64,000 bases of DNA, taken from contig OZ025790.1 of NCBI GenBank assembly GCA_964019425.1, positions 620,001 through 684,000 on the forward strand, in the 5' to 3' direction. Below are positions 1-11,109 of the stretch, piece after piece. Each line of letters opens with the position of its first letter. Position 1 is the first letter of the stretch. The notes under the pieces were generated by a model. That model searched no databases and was not told the DNA's origin. It was given only the letters and a program-made list of their open reading frames with translations. This DNA is from Flectonema sp. DT1601. Its lineage: Eukaryota; Euglenozoa; Diplonemea; Diplonemida; Diplonemidae. Both the position numbers and the translations under genes were made by a program.

Positions 1-1087
1 GCTGGTTATTTGGAATTTGAATCTTCTTTATCGAAGATAAAAGCGGCCAACCATTAAGGATTGAGGAGTCTGTCAGTTTGTTCTTCCCGGCAGCGAATGT
101 GTGCAGACTTTGTTGGTCAAATAATGACTCGTGTAATGTGGTCATTTGATTCTCACTCAAGTTGACTTCCTCTAAATATTTGTGAACTCCAAGAACTGGC
201 ATCTCCGACAACTGATTTCCGTTTAGTTGTAATTCGCGGAGGCTCGTAAGCGGGGCGAGCGATGGAAGACGAATTATTCTGTTCCAGAATAACGCAAGTC
301 TTCTCAGCTTTTGCAACTCTGTGAACGCATCTGGTTTTATTGCCATGATCTTATTAGATGACATGTTCAATTCCGTCAGATTCTTCAAAGTTCCGATACT
401 CGCCGGAGGTTTCAAGATCGAGTTGTTATAGAAGTTGAGATACGTTAGGTTCTCACATTTCGAAATTTCATCAGAAAGTTCTCCAACAAAGCTGCACTTG
501 TAGGCATCGATCTTTTCCAGATTCTTGAGACTGGCACCAAATCCTTCTGGAAGTTCCTTAAACTTTGGGTTGTCAGAAATATTTAAGTATTTCAGATTCT
601 GTAGCTGCATTATATCTTCAAGTCCTCCAATTTGATTGTCCTCAACACTCAGAGCAGTGACGGCTGACTGATTCTTAAGGTTGTGAGGGAGTTCCACGAG
701 ATTCTTTTTGCCGATATCAAATTTTGTGACACCGTTTGCGAGAGCGCTATCAATAGCCCCAGGGAGATCACCGTGTTCTTCATTGATTTCCTCTAATCCT
801 TCTGCTGGGTCATCTAATTCAGGCAACTCAGCTGGCAAGTCGTCTGCAGCTGCAGCTGCAGTTTCCGCTTGAACCGGAGGAGTGTCTTTGTCCTGCGCTG
901 CTGGTTTTTCCCCAGATCCACCAGGCACCCCTCCATACTTCGACTCGTCAAGAGTCCCCAAGAATGACCTCAGCTCCGCTACTGGATTGGTTGGCCGCTT
1001 AGCCAGCAGATGTAACATCATGTCGTTGATTAACGCTGGAACATTACTTTCCTTTAGGAACGCTGCACTTTCGTCCAGATCAGTCAT
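1..1087 (-). CDS. Leucine-rich repeat protein with N-terminal RIIa-type dimerization/docking domain (3' end outside window)
   Basis: Open reading frame of 362 codons from the ATG at 1087, running off the left edge. Residues about 9-43 (FLKESNVPALINDMMLHLLA, then RPTNPVAELRSFL) match the pattern of the RIIa/DPY-30-like dimerization-docking fold found in PKA regulatory subunits and many axonemal proteins. An Ala/Pro/Glu-rich linker follows (residues 55-100). From about residue 115 come leucine-rich repeats of roughly 23 residues with the LxxLxLxxN signature (for example NLTYLNFYNNSI and NLTELNMSSNKI). RIIa plus LRR suggests a flagellar or cAMP-signalling scaffold, but that role is inferred. The start is chosen because the domain begins a few residues after it. 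No intron is seen in the visible part. Confidence 0.8.
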   Translation of the reverse strand, partial: MTDLDESAAFLKESNVPALINDMMLHLLAKRPTNPVAELRSFLGTLDESKYGGVPGGSGEKPAAQDKDTPPVQAETAAAAADDLPAELPELDDPAEGLEEINEEHGDLPGAIDSALANGVTKFDIGKKNLVELPHNLKNQSAVTALSVEDNQIGGLEDIMQLQNLKYLNISDNPKFKELPEGFGASLKNLEKIDAYKCSFVGELSDEISKCENLTYLNFYNNSILKPPASIGTLKNLTELNMSSNKIMAIKPDAFTELQKLRRLALFWNRIIRLPSLAPLTSLRELQLNGNQLSEMPVLGVHKYLEEVNLSENQMTTLHESLFDQQSLHTFAAGKNKLTDSSILNGWPLLSSIKKIQIPNNQ

Positions 1088-1756
1088 TTTTGTGGTGCTT
1101 GACAATAATAAAGTTAGACTTTCGCACAATAAATATAATCTCGTTCACCAACTTCATGACGACTCTCAACATCATCTGTGGAAGAAAAAAGAAAGAATTT
1201 CAGTTGTAAAAGTTGTTAATTAATAATCGCATCCAACGAATGAAACAACACGGGCTTCCTTTATTTCCGTTTTGAAATAAAGACACTGGACCTGTGACTG
1301 TTTCTAGGAAGGAGAAGGGGACACGACACGCAACACACTACTTGGGGTGGATTTTAAACACTAATATATATTTCCTCATTGGAGGTATTGATGAAAACGT
1401 TGCGCGTATAAACCGAATATTATTGAGTTCCGATATGAGATCTTCAAGTTCCTCTTTCGAAGTGTTTGTTCACTGGAGCGCATAGTAGGATATTCATCAC
1501 AAGAATTCTTACTCGAGTCAATGCCCAAGTTTGCTCTCAGACCTTCAAGACCTACGAGTACACGCGCACACAACAAAGTTTACAAAGTGTGCGAATATCA
1601 AATGGCTAACAAATTATTGCGTAAGATGTTCGTAATTCCTAAAGGCTAATCGCTGCGGGGCTGAATGGCAGCGACTCCCTTCCCTTTTTGTTGTTGAAAA
1701 AGGGAACAGATGAGAGAAAATGAGGTAGCGGTAGTTGTTGTAGCGAATCACCAGTT
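1088..1756. other. Intergenic region, no gene seen
   Basis: Between the RIIa/LRR gene and the upstream small membrane protein gene. Short ORFs here have no recognisable content. It presumably holds the 3' UTR of the upstream gene and the trans-splicing region of the LRR gene. Confidence 0.5.
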
Positions 1757-2191
1757 TTAGTATTTGAAGGCAATCTCACTACCCTGGGATCCACTCTGTG
1801 TTTGTTTTGTTAGTGTAACTGGCTATGTTAGGAAAAAAAGTAATAAATAAAAACAAACCTTTCTGGCACTCGCAAGTTCGTTCTTGTATTCCTGCAGTCT
1901 ATCTCTGGAAAGGGTTCTGTTTGACTTTGGGTCCGAGAAGTCGAAGTCCTGTGCTACCAATGCAGGTGGTTGGCAAGTGAGGGCTGAGTTGCGGTGGGCG
2001 TATAAACCGTCAGCGTTGTTGTTGACCTTCATCGCCAAAAATGCGATCGCTCCGAGAATTACGAAATCTCCGATCAGCTCCACTCTGCGAACTCTCTTAG
2101 CGATACTGTTGTGAGGCTTCAAAGTGCTCCAAAACTTTGTTCCCCATTTCTCTGCTCCCTGCTGTGGCCATGGCCAGTTCTGATGACCCAT
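1757..2191 (-). CDS. Small single-pass membrane protein, two exons
   Basis: Exon 1 is 2191-1859 and exon 2 is 1822-1757, giving about 132 residues. The intron (1858-1823, 36 bases) starts GTTTGT and ends CTAACATAG, with a CTAAC branch-point-like motif close to the 3' end. The join keeps frame and yields a natural stop. The protein starts with a Trp-rich segment (MGHQNWPWPQQ), then a basic stretch (KRVRR), then one hydrophobic helix at about residues 39-56. The C-terminal half is charged (SRDRLQEYKNELASARK). I recognise no family. A small organelle or membrane-complex subunit is possible but unproven. A CAG after a pyrimidine-rich tract lies 20 bases upstream of the ATG. Confidence 0.65.
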
Positions 2192-2680
2192 TATTTGATT
2201 CTTTTATTAACCTGAGTGAGAAATGATTTAATGTACTGCTGGATATCCTTATCTGGATTCCTCGACTATTGTCTGACTTGAATGACAAGTTGTTGCTGTT
2301 GGAAAAGAATAACATCAATGAGAGTGTTACGAGAAGCCAAACTGACGATACCAATAGGTCGGAATAATACCGCTAACAGAACGTTATACACTTGGGAGAG
2401 CCTGTCAAAGAGGCTTCTTATTTTACTAAATAAAAGAATCAAATGTCAGCAAGACTGTTAACGGTGAATGATCAACACACTCTTTACTGATTAATGAAAA
2501 GGTCATTATCCTCGTTGATCTCCTTAATTTATATTCTGGAGAGTACCATCGGAGTTGTTATCGTTTTCATTCCTTAAACGGAATTGAAGATTGCGAACTT
2601 AACTTATAAACACATTCTTAACAGTCAGTTCACTTTCTTCATTCGGAGCGCTATTTAGATCAACTGCCGTTAGTAGGCTC
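2192..2680. other. Intergenic region, no gene seen
   Basis: Holds the 5' splice-acceptor region of the small membrane protein gene (CAG at 2212-2214) and the 3' region of the uS8m gene. A short minus-strand ORF overlapping 2097-2354 has no recognisable domain and is ignored. Confidence 0.5.
2212..2240 (-). promoter_or_regulatory. Predicted trans-splice acceptor for the small membrane protein gene
   Basis: On the minus strand the sequence reads CATTTCTCACTCAG, followed 20 bases later by the ATG at 2191. Pyrimidine-rich tract plus CAG fits a spliced-leader acceptor. Confidence 0.45.
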
Positions 2681-3636
2681 TCAATCGACAAAGCAAATTG
2701 GTTCACCCATTCGAAGTTTTCGCCGAAAGGCTTCCGGGTGGGTCATAATCTCACCTGAGTCGATATCTCTGATGAAATAAATACGAACTACGTTGTACAC
2801 ACGATTGAAGTACATTACTTTACATATCTCTTTCAGGTCCCAATGAACTTCGGCTTTTCTCTGTTATTGTTTGATAAAGTTCTCACAGCTACTGACTTAT
2901 AAATATTAAAAAAAAGAAGTCAACATACCAACGGATTGGAAACAGGTCGCATATTTTGAATTGCCGGCATATTTTCAAACCATTTTGTCTCAATTGAGAA
3001 TCGAGAGTTATTATTGTAGTCTCTAAGTCCAGCAATAAAACCGTTATCAAGCAGCAACTTTGCTATGGCTTTGGTATCGGGTGAAGTGAGTACGGTGATA
3101 AATCGCTCACGACGTTCTTTTTGTCTTTCAAGAGCAGTACACATATGTGGTAAGGGAGCAGTCATAAAAACAACATTATCTTGATCTCTGGAAGTGACGT
3201 TACCATAAGTGTGTTCATACACTTTGTTTGGGTTATCAGGAAGACCTCCAGAGTACAGTAGTTCAGCGTTCTCATCTTTCACTTGAAAGAAGAGTCTGTC
3301 GACTGGATCTTGAGGAAGTTCACTAGTCCAAAGTACTCCAGGGAGAGTAGTTTCAGTGTCTTTTTGATATTGTGTTCTTAACTTCTTCTCAACATTTCCC
3401 GGAACTGGGACTGCCCAATCTCTTCTTGTGCTTGGTGGGATTGCTTGAGTTGCTTTTGGAATACCCCAACCACCTGGAAATTTTGGGTACGGAGACCCTC
3501 TCATTGCCATCTGTGGAGTGTACTTCATTTGTTCAGATTGTGTGACCCCTCCATTCCACGTAGTTCCTTGTCTCGACCTCGACATGTACTCTGAAATGAA
3601 ATCAGCCTTCAGCAGCTGTTGTGACCGGCGCATCAT
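2681..3636 (-). CDS. Ribosomal protein uS8, probably mitochondrial, two exons
   Basis: Exon 1 is 3636-2929 and exon 2 is 2860-2681 (about 295 residues). The intron starts GTATGT at 2928 and ends AATAACAG at 2861. The join is in frame and completes the S8 fold. The S8-like N-terminal helix region (ERFITVLTSPDTKAIAKLLL, then NGFI) is in exon 1. The C-terminal hallmark (SGEIMTHPEAFRR, then MGEPICFVD) is in exon 2 and matches the family pattern of x-G-x-MTHxEA followed by GGExICFV. Bacterial S8 has about 130 residues. The roughly 150-residue N-terminal extension here, rich in Pro, Gly and Arg, is typical of organellar ribosomal proteins in protists. The frame is open upstream to 3660 with GTG only; the ATG ATG at 3636 is the first real start after a CAG at 3662. 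Confidence 0.75.
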
Positions 3637-3660
3637 TTTGTCGTTCTTATTGGCCCCCAC

Positions 3661-4117
3661 CCTGCAGCAATAGTAAAGTAATAAAGTAATAATATCCTAA
3701 TGCCATTTTACTACATTCAAGATGACTCCAGACCGAAAGAGAAGCTGTCTGATGTGAGCAGTTGGCCCAACCTGTTCATTCAAAAATAGATTTCAGAACG
3801 GTCCAACAAAAGCCTCAACACTCTCCGCCAGGTCTCTTTCAGACGGGAAAATAGAAACAGACAACAGTACAACAGGAGGAATACAAAACTTTTCATTTTT
3901 TCTAATTTCATTTGAGTTTTCCGAAGGAGAGGTAGTGAAGTAAGAAAAAAAAAGAAATAAAAGAATAGATACAGCTACTTCAATTATAGGTAATAATTAG
4001 GTACAAAGGACGGCAAAGAACAACTTAATATTTCAGTATCATCTACGGGGAGGGAGGGGAATTGGTGAACTGTTTTCTCAAAACAAAAGACAGAGTAGTA
4101 TCAGCTGGTACTGCAGA
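3661..4117. other. Intergenic region, no gene seen
   Basis: No coding content. A CTGCAG at 3662-3667, after an AT/pyrimidine-rich stretch, could be the splice acceptor of the uS8m gene. Elsewhere there are A-rich runs only. Confidence 0.45.
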
Positions 4118-6905
4118 TCATCTGCGAGGTGTCGGCTTTCGGACTGTTGTCGGAGGAGAAGAAGGGGAACCCCTGTGAGTTGAAGAAGGAGAGATGGGCT
4201 TAGCAGGAGAGAGATCCCAATCATTCATACGAGATGGTGAGACTGATCTATCAATTAGTAGGTTTGATAATTGAAGTTTCTTTGACTCCAATTCCATTCG
4301 AATCGCATCGACGATAGCAGTCGCCTGATGGCCAGCTGGGAGAGATGGAGTAGCAGAAGTTGAGAGGGTTGCAGCATGCATTTCACTCTTCAGTTTATCA
4401 ACGTCAGCCATTACAGGTGAGGCGACTACAGGAGGTAGAGGAGGTGGTTGAGCAGCAGCAGCAACAGCTTCTCGAACCTTCAAATCGATCAGCTCCCTCT
4501 CTCTGGCATTTACCTTTACCATCGCAGCCATTCGCTCCCCTTCTAACTGTCTGGCCAACGCTGCGGCCTTTTCAGCTTCGCAACCTGCAGCTGCTGCAGT
4601 ACCGTGAACTGCTGCCTTCAGTTCAGCAATTTCTTGAGCCTGCCTTGCGTTATCTTCGAGTAATCTGCGAACTTCTACACCTTCAGCGCTGCTTACAGCT
4701 AACTTAGCAGTCAACTCGTCTTCCCTTAGCCTCGATAACATCGTCTCTTCCCGCAGTCTCTTTGTCTCGGCCAACTGTGTGACGGCGCTATCCAGTGCTT
4801 CCTGAACTCTGGAGTTCTGTTTGTTGTGTTTATTACCAACTTTGTCAAGTTACAATTTTGGGTTTTTACCAATTTCGTTGAATGAAAAATAAAAATTTCG
4901 CAAACTGAAGAACAGAACATACTCGCTCTAGTAGGGAACCCTTCTCTGCTCCCCAGTCTTCGCATCTCCTGGCTGTTTCAATCAGCATTTTCTCTTTCTC
5001 TGAGCGTAACTCAGTAACAGCTGCCTGCAGTATCGGCACCATGTCGTCTGTTACTTTACTGTCCTTTGCTTTGCTGTTTTTTTTATTTGTTTATTGCATT
5101 TGAATCTCTTTTGTGTTGTTGTTGTTTTCACAACATTCAACACCACCATACCAATACTATGATCTCATAAGAGAGAATACTAACAGAGAGGACTTGAAGG
5201 TGGGTTTTATTGGGACATACTTTTGAAGTTCAACATTAACCTGAGTGAGTTGTGACAGCTGCTCTTTAAGTAGAAACACCTCCTGGTTTACATTTGATAG
5301 TTCTCCTTCACGAGTCTCAAGGAGGGTTCTTAACATGTTATTTTCTTCTTTGCTTCCTTTCTGACGTTCATACTCAAGTTGAAATGTTTCGATGGTACTT
5401 TGCAGGGCAGCGTTTGCTTCGTCTAGGGCGGCACTCTTGGACGTGAGTTCAGCTCGGAGGTCATCGTTGATTTTCTTCTGTTGTTCGAGTTCTGAGATCT
5501 TGCGGTTCGCGTCGTTAGTTGAGATCTCACGAAGTTGTTTCGTAGCTGACATGTCTTCTTCAACTCTTTGTTGTGCGTGCATTAGAGCAATATGAAGACT
5601 TTCTATAGTCCCGTGAGCAACAGTTAACTCTCCCTGAAGATTGTCAATTCTCTTTTCAAATTGATCCACTAAGTTCTGATCCATCTCTGCTGGAACAAGA
5701 CCTCCACTACTGTTTGGGTCAAAGTGATTACTTTGTTTCTTACCAAGTAGTCTTGCTTCACATTCTTCTTTTAGTAACTTAACGTTTGCAGGGTCACCAG
5801 TTGCTGTTAAGGTGTTGTCTAACAACTCAATATCAACGCTGTACTTATCGCGGTAGTATTGCATTCCAGTTCCGGAAACTGTCACCAACTTTCTTAACAT
5901 CCCTGGAGGAAGTATTATGTGCTCAGTGTGAACAGCTGCTGGCTGATTTAACGAAAGCTTTTGAATATCTGCTGACTGTGCGATCAACCTTTCCTTCAAA
6001 GCATCGATGAAAGCATTTGCTTCTGCAATCTCATCTATGAGTTCCTTCATTTTCTTCTTCGATTCTAGACGGCCGGATTCTTCAGCTGCTTCGACACCAA
6101 CCTGATTGTTTTTATTGTTTGTTTCCATCTGTCTCACACTATTTCATTACATAAATAGAAATATAAAAAGTTGACATACTTGAAGCTTCTCAATTTCAAG
6201 GTTCGTCTCACGGTCGCGTCTGTCGAAAAGAGTATTCGCTTTGCGCAGTTCGAGTATGTCTCGTTTCAAAGAATAATTTTCTTTTTTGAGATCGTCAGTC
6301 TCACCGTTAGCAGCAGTTGAAATCATCCTTTCTTGATCCTTGAGACGAGAGAACATCTCTGAGACTGTACTATCTTTATTGCTGAGCTGGTCGTTCAGAG
6401 TTAACACTTCTGCTTCAAGTTCCTGAACACGTTTTTTGTTGCGAAGGAAGTCCTCCATTATTTGTTGGGCTCGTTTCTTTGCTGCTGCTTCTTCCATTTG
6501 AGACGACACGTCCCAAGCAACCGACTTGGCCTTAGCAGAAGGAGATATGGCCATCCCTTCAATTGAAGGATGTGGGAACCCAGGAAATGATGAAGGAGAG
6601 GCAATCGGGTACTGAACTACTGCTCGTTCTTCTCTTCCCATAAATATACAACTTCCGGTTCGCAGTCCTTGTTCGTCAGGGGATTGGTTCATATTTATTG
6701 GAATTCCTGGCTGCGCTCCCTGATAGAGAGTGATACCCAACGCCGATAAATTAACAGCGTTTGGTTCACCCACCAGCCCAGCAATCTTACGGCAAGTCAT
6801 CGGGTCTGTGAAAGGTGCCATCGGGTCTACTACAACTAAGGGTTCAACACCAGCGATTTGCATTCGAGCCTGAGTCATTGCGTCACCCGTCACCTTGAGT
6901 AACAT
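4118..6905 (-). CDS. KH-domain and coiled-coil protein, four exons
   Basis: Four exons joined by hand: 6905-6180, 6128-5221, 5073-4923 and 4816-4118, giving about 827 residues. All three introns start GTATGT and end in CAG, two of them after A-rich sequence, and every join keeps frame. Residues about 155-242 are coiled coil. A single KH-like domain sits at about 313-370 (IILPPGMLRKLVTVSGTGMQ, then hydrophobic spacing and a TATGDPANV strand-turn-helix). Long coiled coil follows (430-650), then an Ala/Pro-rich segment and a Ser/Pro/Arg-rich tail. KH domains bind single-stranded nucleic acid, so an RNA-associated scaffold is likely, but I do not recognise the specific protein. The third 5' splice site is followed by an unusually long intron (about 150 bases). 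An alternative 3' splice site for intron 1 lies 24 bases further, at AATCAG. Confidence 0.75.
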
Positions 6906-7505
6906 CTTTTACGGTAACTACTACACCACTCTGAGAAATAATAAATTTAAATTATCAACAAAATGAATCTGACTGGCGGCAATAATCTTTATTTGCCAAC
7001 TAAATCAAGTCCACGAGAGACCAGTCGCAGGCGGTATTGAAATATTATTGTGCTCTCTGAGGGATGAAATTAAAGGGAATAAAATATTCCAACAGCAACC
7101 TTTCACATATTCTAATAATGAAAAAAAAAAGAAAAAAAAAGAAAGAAGAATGAAATCTATAAATAAAAGGCCAGCTGCTAATAGAAAAAAGTAAATTTAA
7201 TTGTCTGTTTTTTTTTTTTTTCTTTTTCCCCTCCCCTCGTTTCTTTAGTTATTCCTACCCCTCCAGGTAAGTGAACAGCTATGATGAGTGCCAAGCAGTC
7301 ACTGTAAGTAAATAATAAGGGAAGAAGAGAGTAACAAAGATAACGAAATTCAGCTCCCCGTTTCCGGTTTTACTCTACTCTGTTTGTTAGTTCAAAGGAC
7401 TCTATTTTTTTTTTTTTTTTTTTTTTTTTGTTTGTTTCTTTTGTTTGTAAAAGGTGAGGTGAGAGGAGGAATCTATTTTTTTAAAAAATTTCTTTTAATG
7501 ATTTC
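6906..7505. other. Intergenic, homopolymer-rich
   Basis: Contains a purine-rich tract near 7120-7150, T runs near 7207-7225 and 7408-7430, and the acceptor region of the KH gene. No coding ORF seen. Confidence 0.5.
6931..6955 (-). promoter_or_regulatory. Predicted trans-splice acceptor of the KH/coiled-coil gene
   Basis: Minus strand reads TTTATTATTTCTCAG, 26 bases before the ATG at 6905. Confidence 0.45.
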
Positions 7506-9035
7506 CTACTGTGCAGAAGGGTAACCAAGACCTGGTACAGGTTCAACAGCTGGTTTGAATGCGACTGGTCCCACAGGTGGAGGAGGCTGAATGAATAACT
7601 CTGTGAAGTACGACATAGCGATCACGAATGCTACGGTACCAACAACACCGAGACAAACCCACAAACCGTACAAATCATTATCACTGTTTCCTCCCGTTGT
7701 AGTGAATGCCGTTACTTCACCAAAGGATTCCTGAAAAGCGGCACCGACAACAGAAAACGCGCTTTGAGGTGTACGCGGCGTTCCAATCACTCTGTTTGCC
7801 TGCTGCACTACAACACATGATGCGACAGCGGTATTTCCACTGGAATCGGTACACAGAACTCCAGCAATTGAAGTGAGGTCGGTACTTCCATCACCAGTCA
7901 TGAAACCCCAAACATTATCACCAGCCGCTAGTGGACACCTTGTGTATAAATTAGAACTCGCTGAAGTAGTCTGAGCGCAGATATTCTCCGGATTGTAGAA
8001 CTGAACACCAAGACCTTGCTGTGTTTGATATGTTCTGCCACTTGGAGTGGCGAATAGGTTTGTTGTTCTCATCGTGTTACCGATAGCACATAAAGTTGTT
8101 GTTGTGCATCCTGCGAGCGGTGCCAATATCGCATTAGCGAACTTCATCATATCGTGAACAGTTGTCCACATCATAAAGTCTGCTGGATTGTTTGGATGTG
8201 TTCCGTAGTAGTCGCTCGTACCTTCGTATTCACGAACCATGCTGAACAAGAATGGTGATAATGCGTTATTGCCTGGAGTAGGAATAGTACCATCACGGTT
8301 TAACCAAAAAGTAGAAGACATTCCAAGAGGCACAATCACCTGCTCGTTAATGTATTGCATCACAGTCTTGTCAGTTGCACGAACCAAACTGTTGTCAAGA
8401 TTAATAATAGATCCCATTATATAAACAAGGAGAGCGATGTTAATCTTCGCATAGTTGTAGGTACCTGGCACTGTGTTTGACTGAAAAAGGGAAGCCACTA
8501 AGTCAGTTCCCGATGCCGATTGAAACTTCTCAGTAACCCAAGCTCTGAATTCCTGCGAAACAGCACCACTACACACACCAGTTGCCTGAGTACAAGTTGG
8601 ATTATTAATAGTTCCATAACCAATTGAATTATCAGACAGCGATGACGTGTGCTGCATAAGCATTTGATAGGAAATCACTGTAGCCGGAGAATTTGGGTTT
8701 CTGAGCGGAAGTGCAGAAGGCATATAACGAGGGTCTACTTGAGTTGTAAGACTTTGAGCAATCACATTCATTTGCAGTGCTGCAGCCACAACAATCATCT
8801 CTGCGAGACCACCAGCTCTCATTGGGGAATCTGTTGACATCGCTTCTGCTGGATTTAGTGCTCGATTTCCAGAGGCAAATGAAAAACCTCGAGTCAAATT
8901 TCCCTGAACTACAGACATGGTAGACATCGCATACAAGTTTCCATCAGTGCTGAGGGAATTGTACAGATTTCCAATATTACCCTGTCCCGACACTACCGTG
9001 ACGAGAGTACTGAGGAGCAAGAACTTCGACATCAT
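7506..9035 (-). CDS. Beta-lactamase/penicillin-binding-like membrane protein, probably a pseudoenzyme
   Basis: 509 residues, single exon. An N-terminal signal peptide (about 1-17) is followed by a class C beta-lactamase/LACTB-like serine hydrolase fold: the LMQHTSSLSD segment (about 126-135) matches the LLTHTSGLPD family block, and the TYNYAKINIALL segment (193-203) matches the YSNxNYxLL block. The active-site motifs are not conserved. Where S-x-x-K is expected (residues about 73-79) the sequence reads RAGGLAE, so both Ser and Lys appear to be missing. The Y-x-N motif reads Y-A-K. A C-terminal transmembrane helix (about 456-478) and a Pro-rich cytosolic tail follow. The protein is thus probably a surface or endomembrane ectodomain that uses the fold for binding rather than hydrolysis. 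Cysteines in the ectodomain fit a secreted environment. Confidence 0.75.
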   Translation of the reverse strand: MMSKFLLLSTLVTVVSGQGNIGNLYNSLSTDGNLYAMSTMSVVQGNLTRGFSFASGNRALNPAEAMSTDSPMRAGGLAEMIVVAAALQMNVIAQSLTTQVDPRYMPSALPLRNPNSPATVISYQMLMQHTSSLSDNSIGYGTINNPTCTQATGVCSGAVSQEFRAWVTEKFQSASGTDLVASLFQSNTVPGTYNYAKINIALLVYIMGSIINLDNSLVRATDKTVMQYINEQVIVPLGMSSTFWLNRDGTIPTPGNNALSPFLFSMVREYEGTSDYYGTHPNNPADFMMWTTVHDMMKFANAILAPLAGCTTTTLCAIGNTMRTTNLFATPSGRTYQTQQGLGVQFYNPENICAQTTSASSNLYTRCPLAAGDNVWGFMTGDGSTDLTSIAGVLCTDSSGNTAVASCVVVQQANRVIGTPRTPQSAFSVVGAAFQESFGEVTAFTTTGGNSDNDLYGLWVCLGVVGTVAFVIAMSYFTELFIQPPPPVGPVAFKPAVEPVPGLGYPSAQ

Positions 9036-11109
9036 TAAAATATCTGATGAGGGAGGTGAGAATTAGAATTAATGCCACGATAACCACTTCATGTGGTACT
9101 GATGTCTAAGTTAGTTCGATGGTTTCAATAAGTTGTTCCTGTTCAGTGAAGTAAAAAAGATAGACAAAAAGACTATTGCAATTCACAAAGAAAACAACAA
9201 ATAGTTAGGCATCACCCTCTTGACATTAATATCCGACGGCAGGTTTTCAGGTAATCCTGCACTGGATTTTTGAGCAACAAGGCAACAGAGTTAAGCTGGC
9301 ATGCGGTGTTATTACAAAAATAAAATAACTGACGAGAGAGCTCTTCACAACGGTTGAAACTTTCTTGCAGTCTAAATGACTACCCTCCGACCCAGTCCGA
9401 TAAGTCCAGACTGTAAGTCAGTGAAGGGGGTTTGATTTACCAAAACAGGATAACTACCTCATAAATGATAAAACCGATACTCATATCAGGTTTTTTTACT
9501 TAAAAAGATGAAACGTATTTACTGAGATTGTTCTTTCAATTTGTGAGGGGAGTTGAAAACAGGTGAGAAACGTTTTTTTTTTTTTTTTTTTCCCCCCCTC
9601 CCCTGTTTTTTTTTTATAATATTCGTTTTACCACTTGTTGTTGCCGACTTCCAAAAAAAACGAAAGTACTTATCATTCTTCTGCACTTCACAATTGATGG
9701 CTGTACAACTTTTTGTGGGAAAAGCAAATAAAAGCTGTCGCTTCTTCCCAGCAGCAGAATGATATGAAGGACGAATAATAAGAAAAGACAAACTGTGCTA
9801 AGACTTCGTCAGTGGCACCACTTTCGCAAACAATTGAAAGGAAGATAAATACGTCCGAAAGAAAGTTCAAAGTACCCAAAACTCGAAGGGAAGTTAGTAA
9901 CAAACGGAAGTCAACTACAACAACAATTTCCGATGAACACACTGAGGTGATAACAGGGTGAGGGACTAAAGTTTTGGTGAAGGGTCTCTGGGGAGGAGAG
10001 AAGTTTTTATTTTCTGTTATTTTGGAAGAATAATGGACTCGTGCGGACTGTTGTGAGTGAAAAGGGGTCCTGGGATTCCAAGTGTGGGGAATGGGAAGAT
10101 ACTTCGACGACAACAACAAAAGAAAGAAAGAAAGAAAGAGAGAAAGATAAATCTGCCATTTGCTTTTCCACTCACAAGAAGAAAATATAATATCAAAGCA
10201 ACCAGAAAGCAAAAACCTAAGCTAGCCAAAATGAAGAAAGAAGGGACACCGATTCCGTTACCGATGTGTGCAGTGCGTAGATCCATCCTTCTCGCGCATT
10301 AAAGCCAACGCGGCGAAGGAAGAGCAACGAACCGCCAACCACTCTACAATCTGAAAACAAGCAAACAAAAAAAACTAAAAATTCTTCGCCGCGTTGCGGT
10401 TCGAGGAAACTAATCGCTGTGCACAAAAAATATAGTAATGAAGGAAGACTCCTAAAAAAAAAATAAAATAAAAATAGGTAAATAGGAACATATACTCGCA
10501 ACGAAACACATAATCTCTTCGTTCTGCTTCTTCGTTTTTTTCTGATGCGATGCACTACTAAAAAAACCTACTTACATTGTCAGCTTCGCGGAATACAGAA
10601 ATCACGCAACACGTTTCACCCTATTATTCCCCGTTACCCGTTACAGCCACGGTAGTCCACTACACTACCGTCAAAAGCTGATAGGGCAGATACTCTTGCG
10701 GGCTTGCACCACTTCAAGGCTCTACGCGAAGTAGTTTTGCTTTTCTTTTCCTTAAATGACGAAGCCTAATAAGGGAAGATACCGCACAGGGATGGAGAGA
10801 GTGAGGTTACTACCCTACGATAACAAAACAAGAAACTGTATTCTATTCTTCTGATTGGATTCGTTAAATTGATTCACCACACAAAAGGGGAAAGAATGAA
10901 AGAACAACTTAAACAGAACAAGGCAGATCAATCCCTGCCTCACAAGACACACATTGCAAGAGGTGTCAAAGGAAACAATATCACTAAGCACATTATAAAT
11001 ATGTTTCACCGCATAAATCGATCGCGCAAACTATGAACGTGATGTTGATTTGCTTTTTCTTTTTTTTCTGTTCAAAAAATGCAACCAGCTACTCAGAATA
11101 CCCGACGAA
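9036..11109. other. 2.1-kb gene-poor region
   Basis: No convincing gene on either strand. ORFs here are driven by homopolymers (T/C run 9571-9615, AAAG repeats near 10110-10150). A perfect 8-base inverted repeat with a 7-base loop lies near 10651-10674 (ACGGTAGT / ACTACCGT). I could not match it to a known RNA gene. Confidence 0.5.
9044..9070 (-). promoter_or_regulatory. Predicted trans-splice acceptor of the beta-lactamase-like gene
   Basis: Minus strand reads TTCTCACCTCCCTCATCAG, 8 bases before the ATG pair at 9035. This is one of the clearest pyrimidine tract plus CAG signals in the window. Confidence 0.55.

Noticed and set aside
9519-10555. Phe/Lys-rich ORFs on both strands
   Set aside because: Produced by T, A and AAAG runs; no start context, domain or splice acceptor.
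10651-10674. 8-base perfect hairpin as a terminator or small RNA
   Set aside because: Too short and isolated to support a function in a eukaryotic intergenic region.
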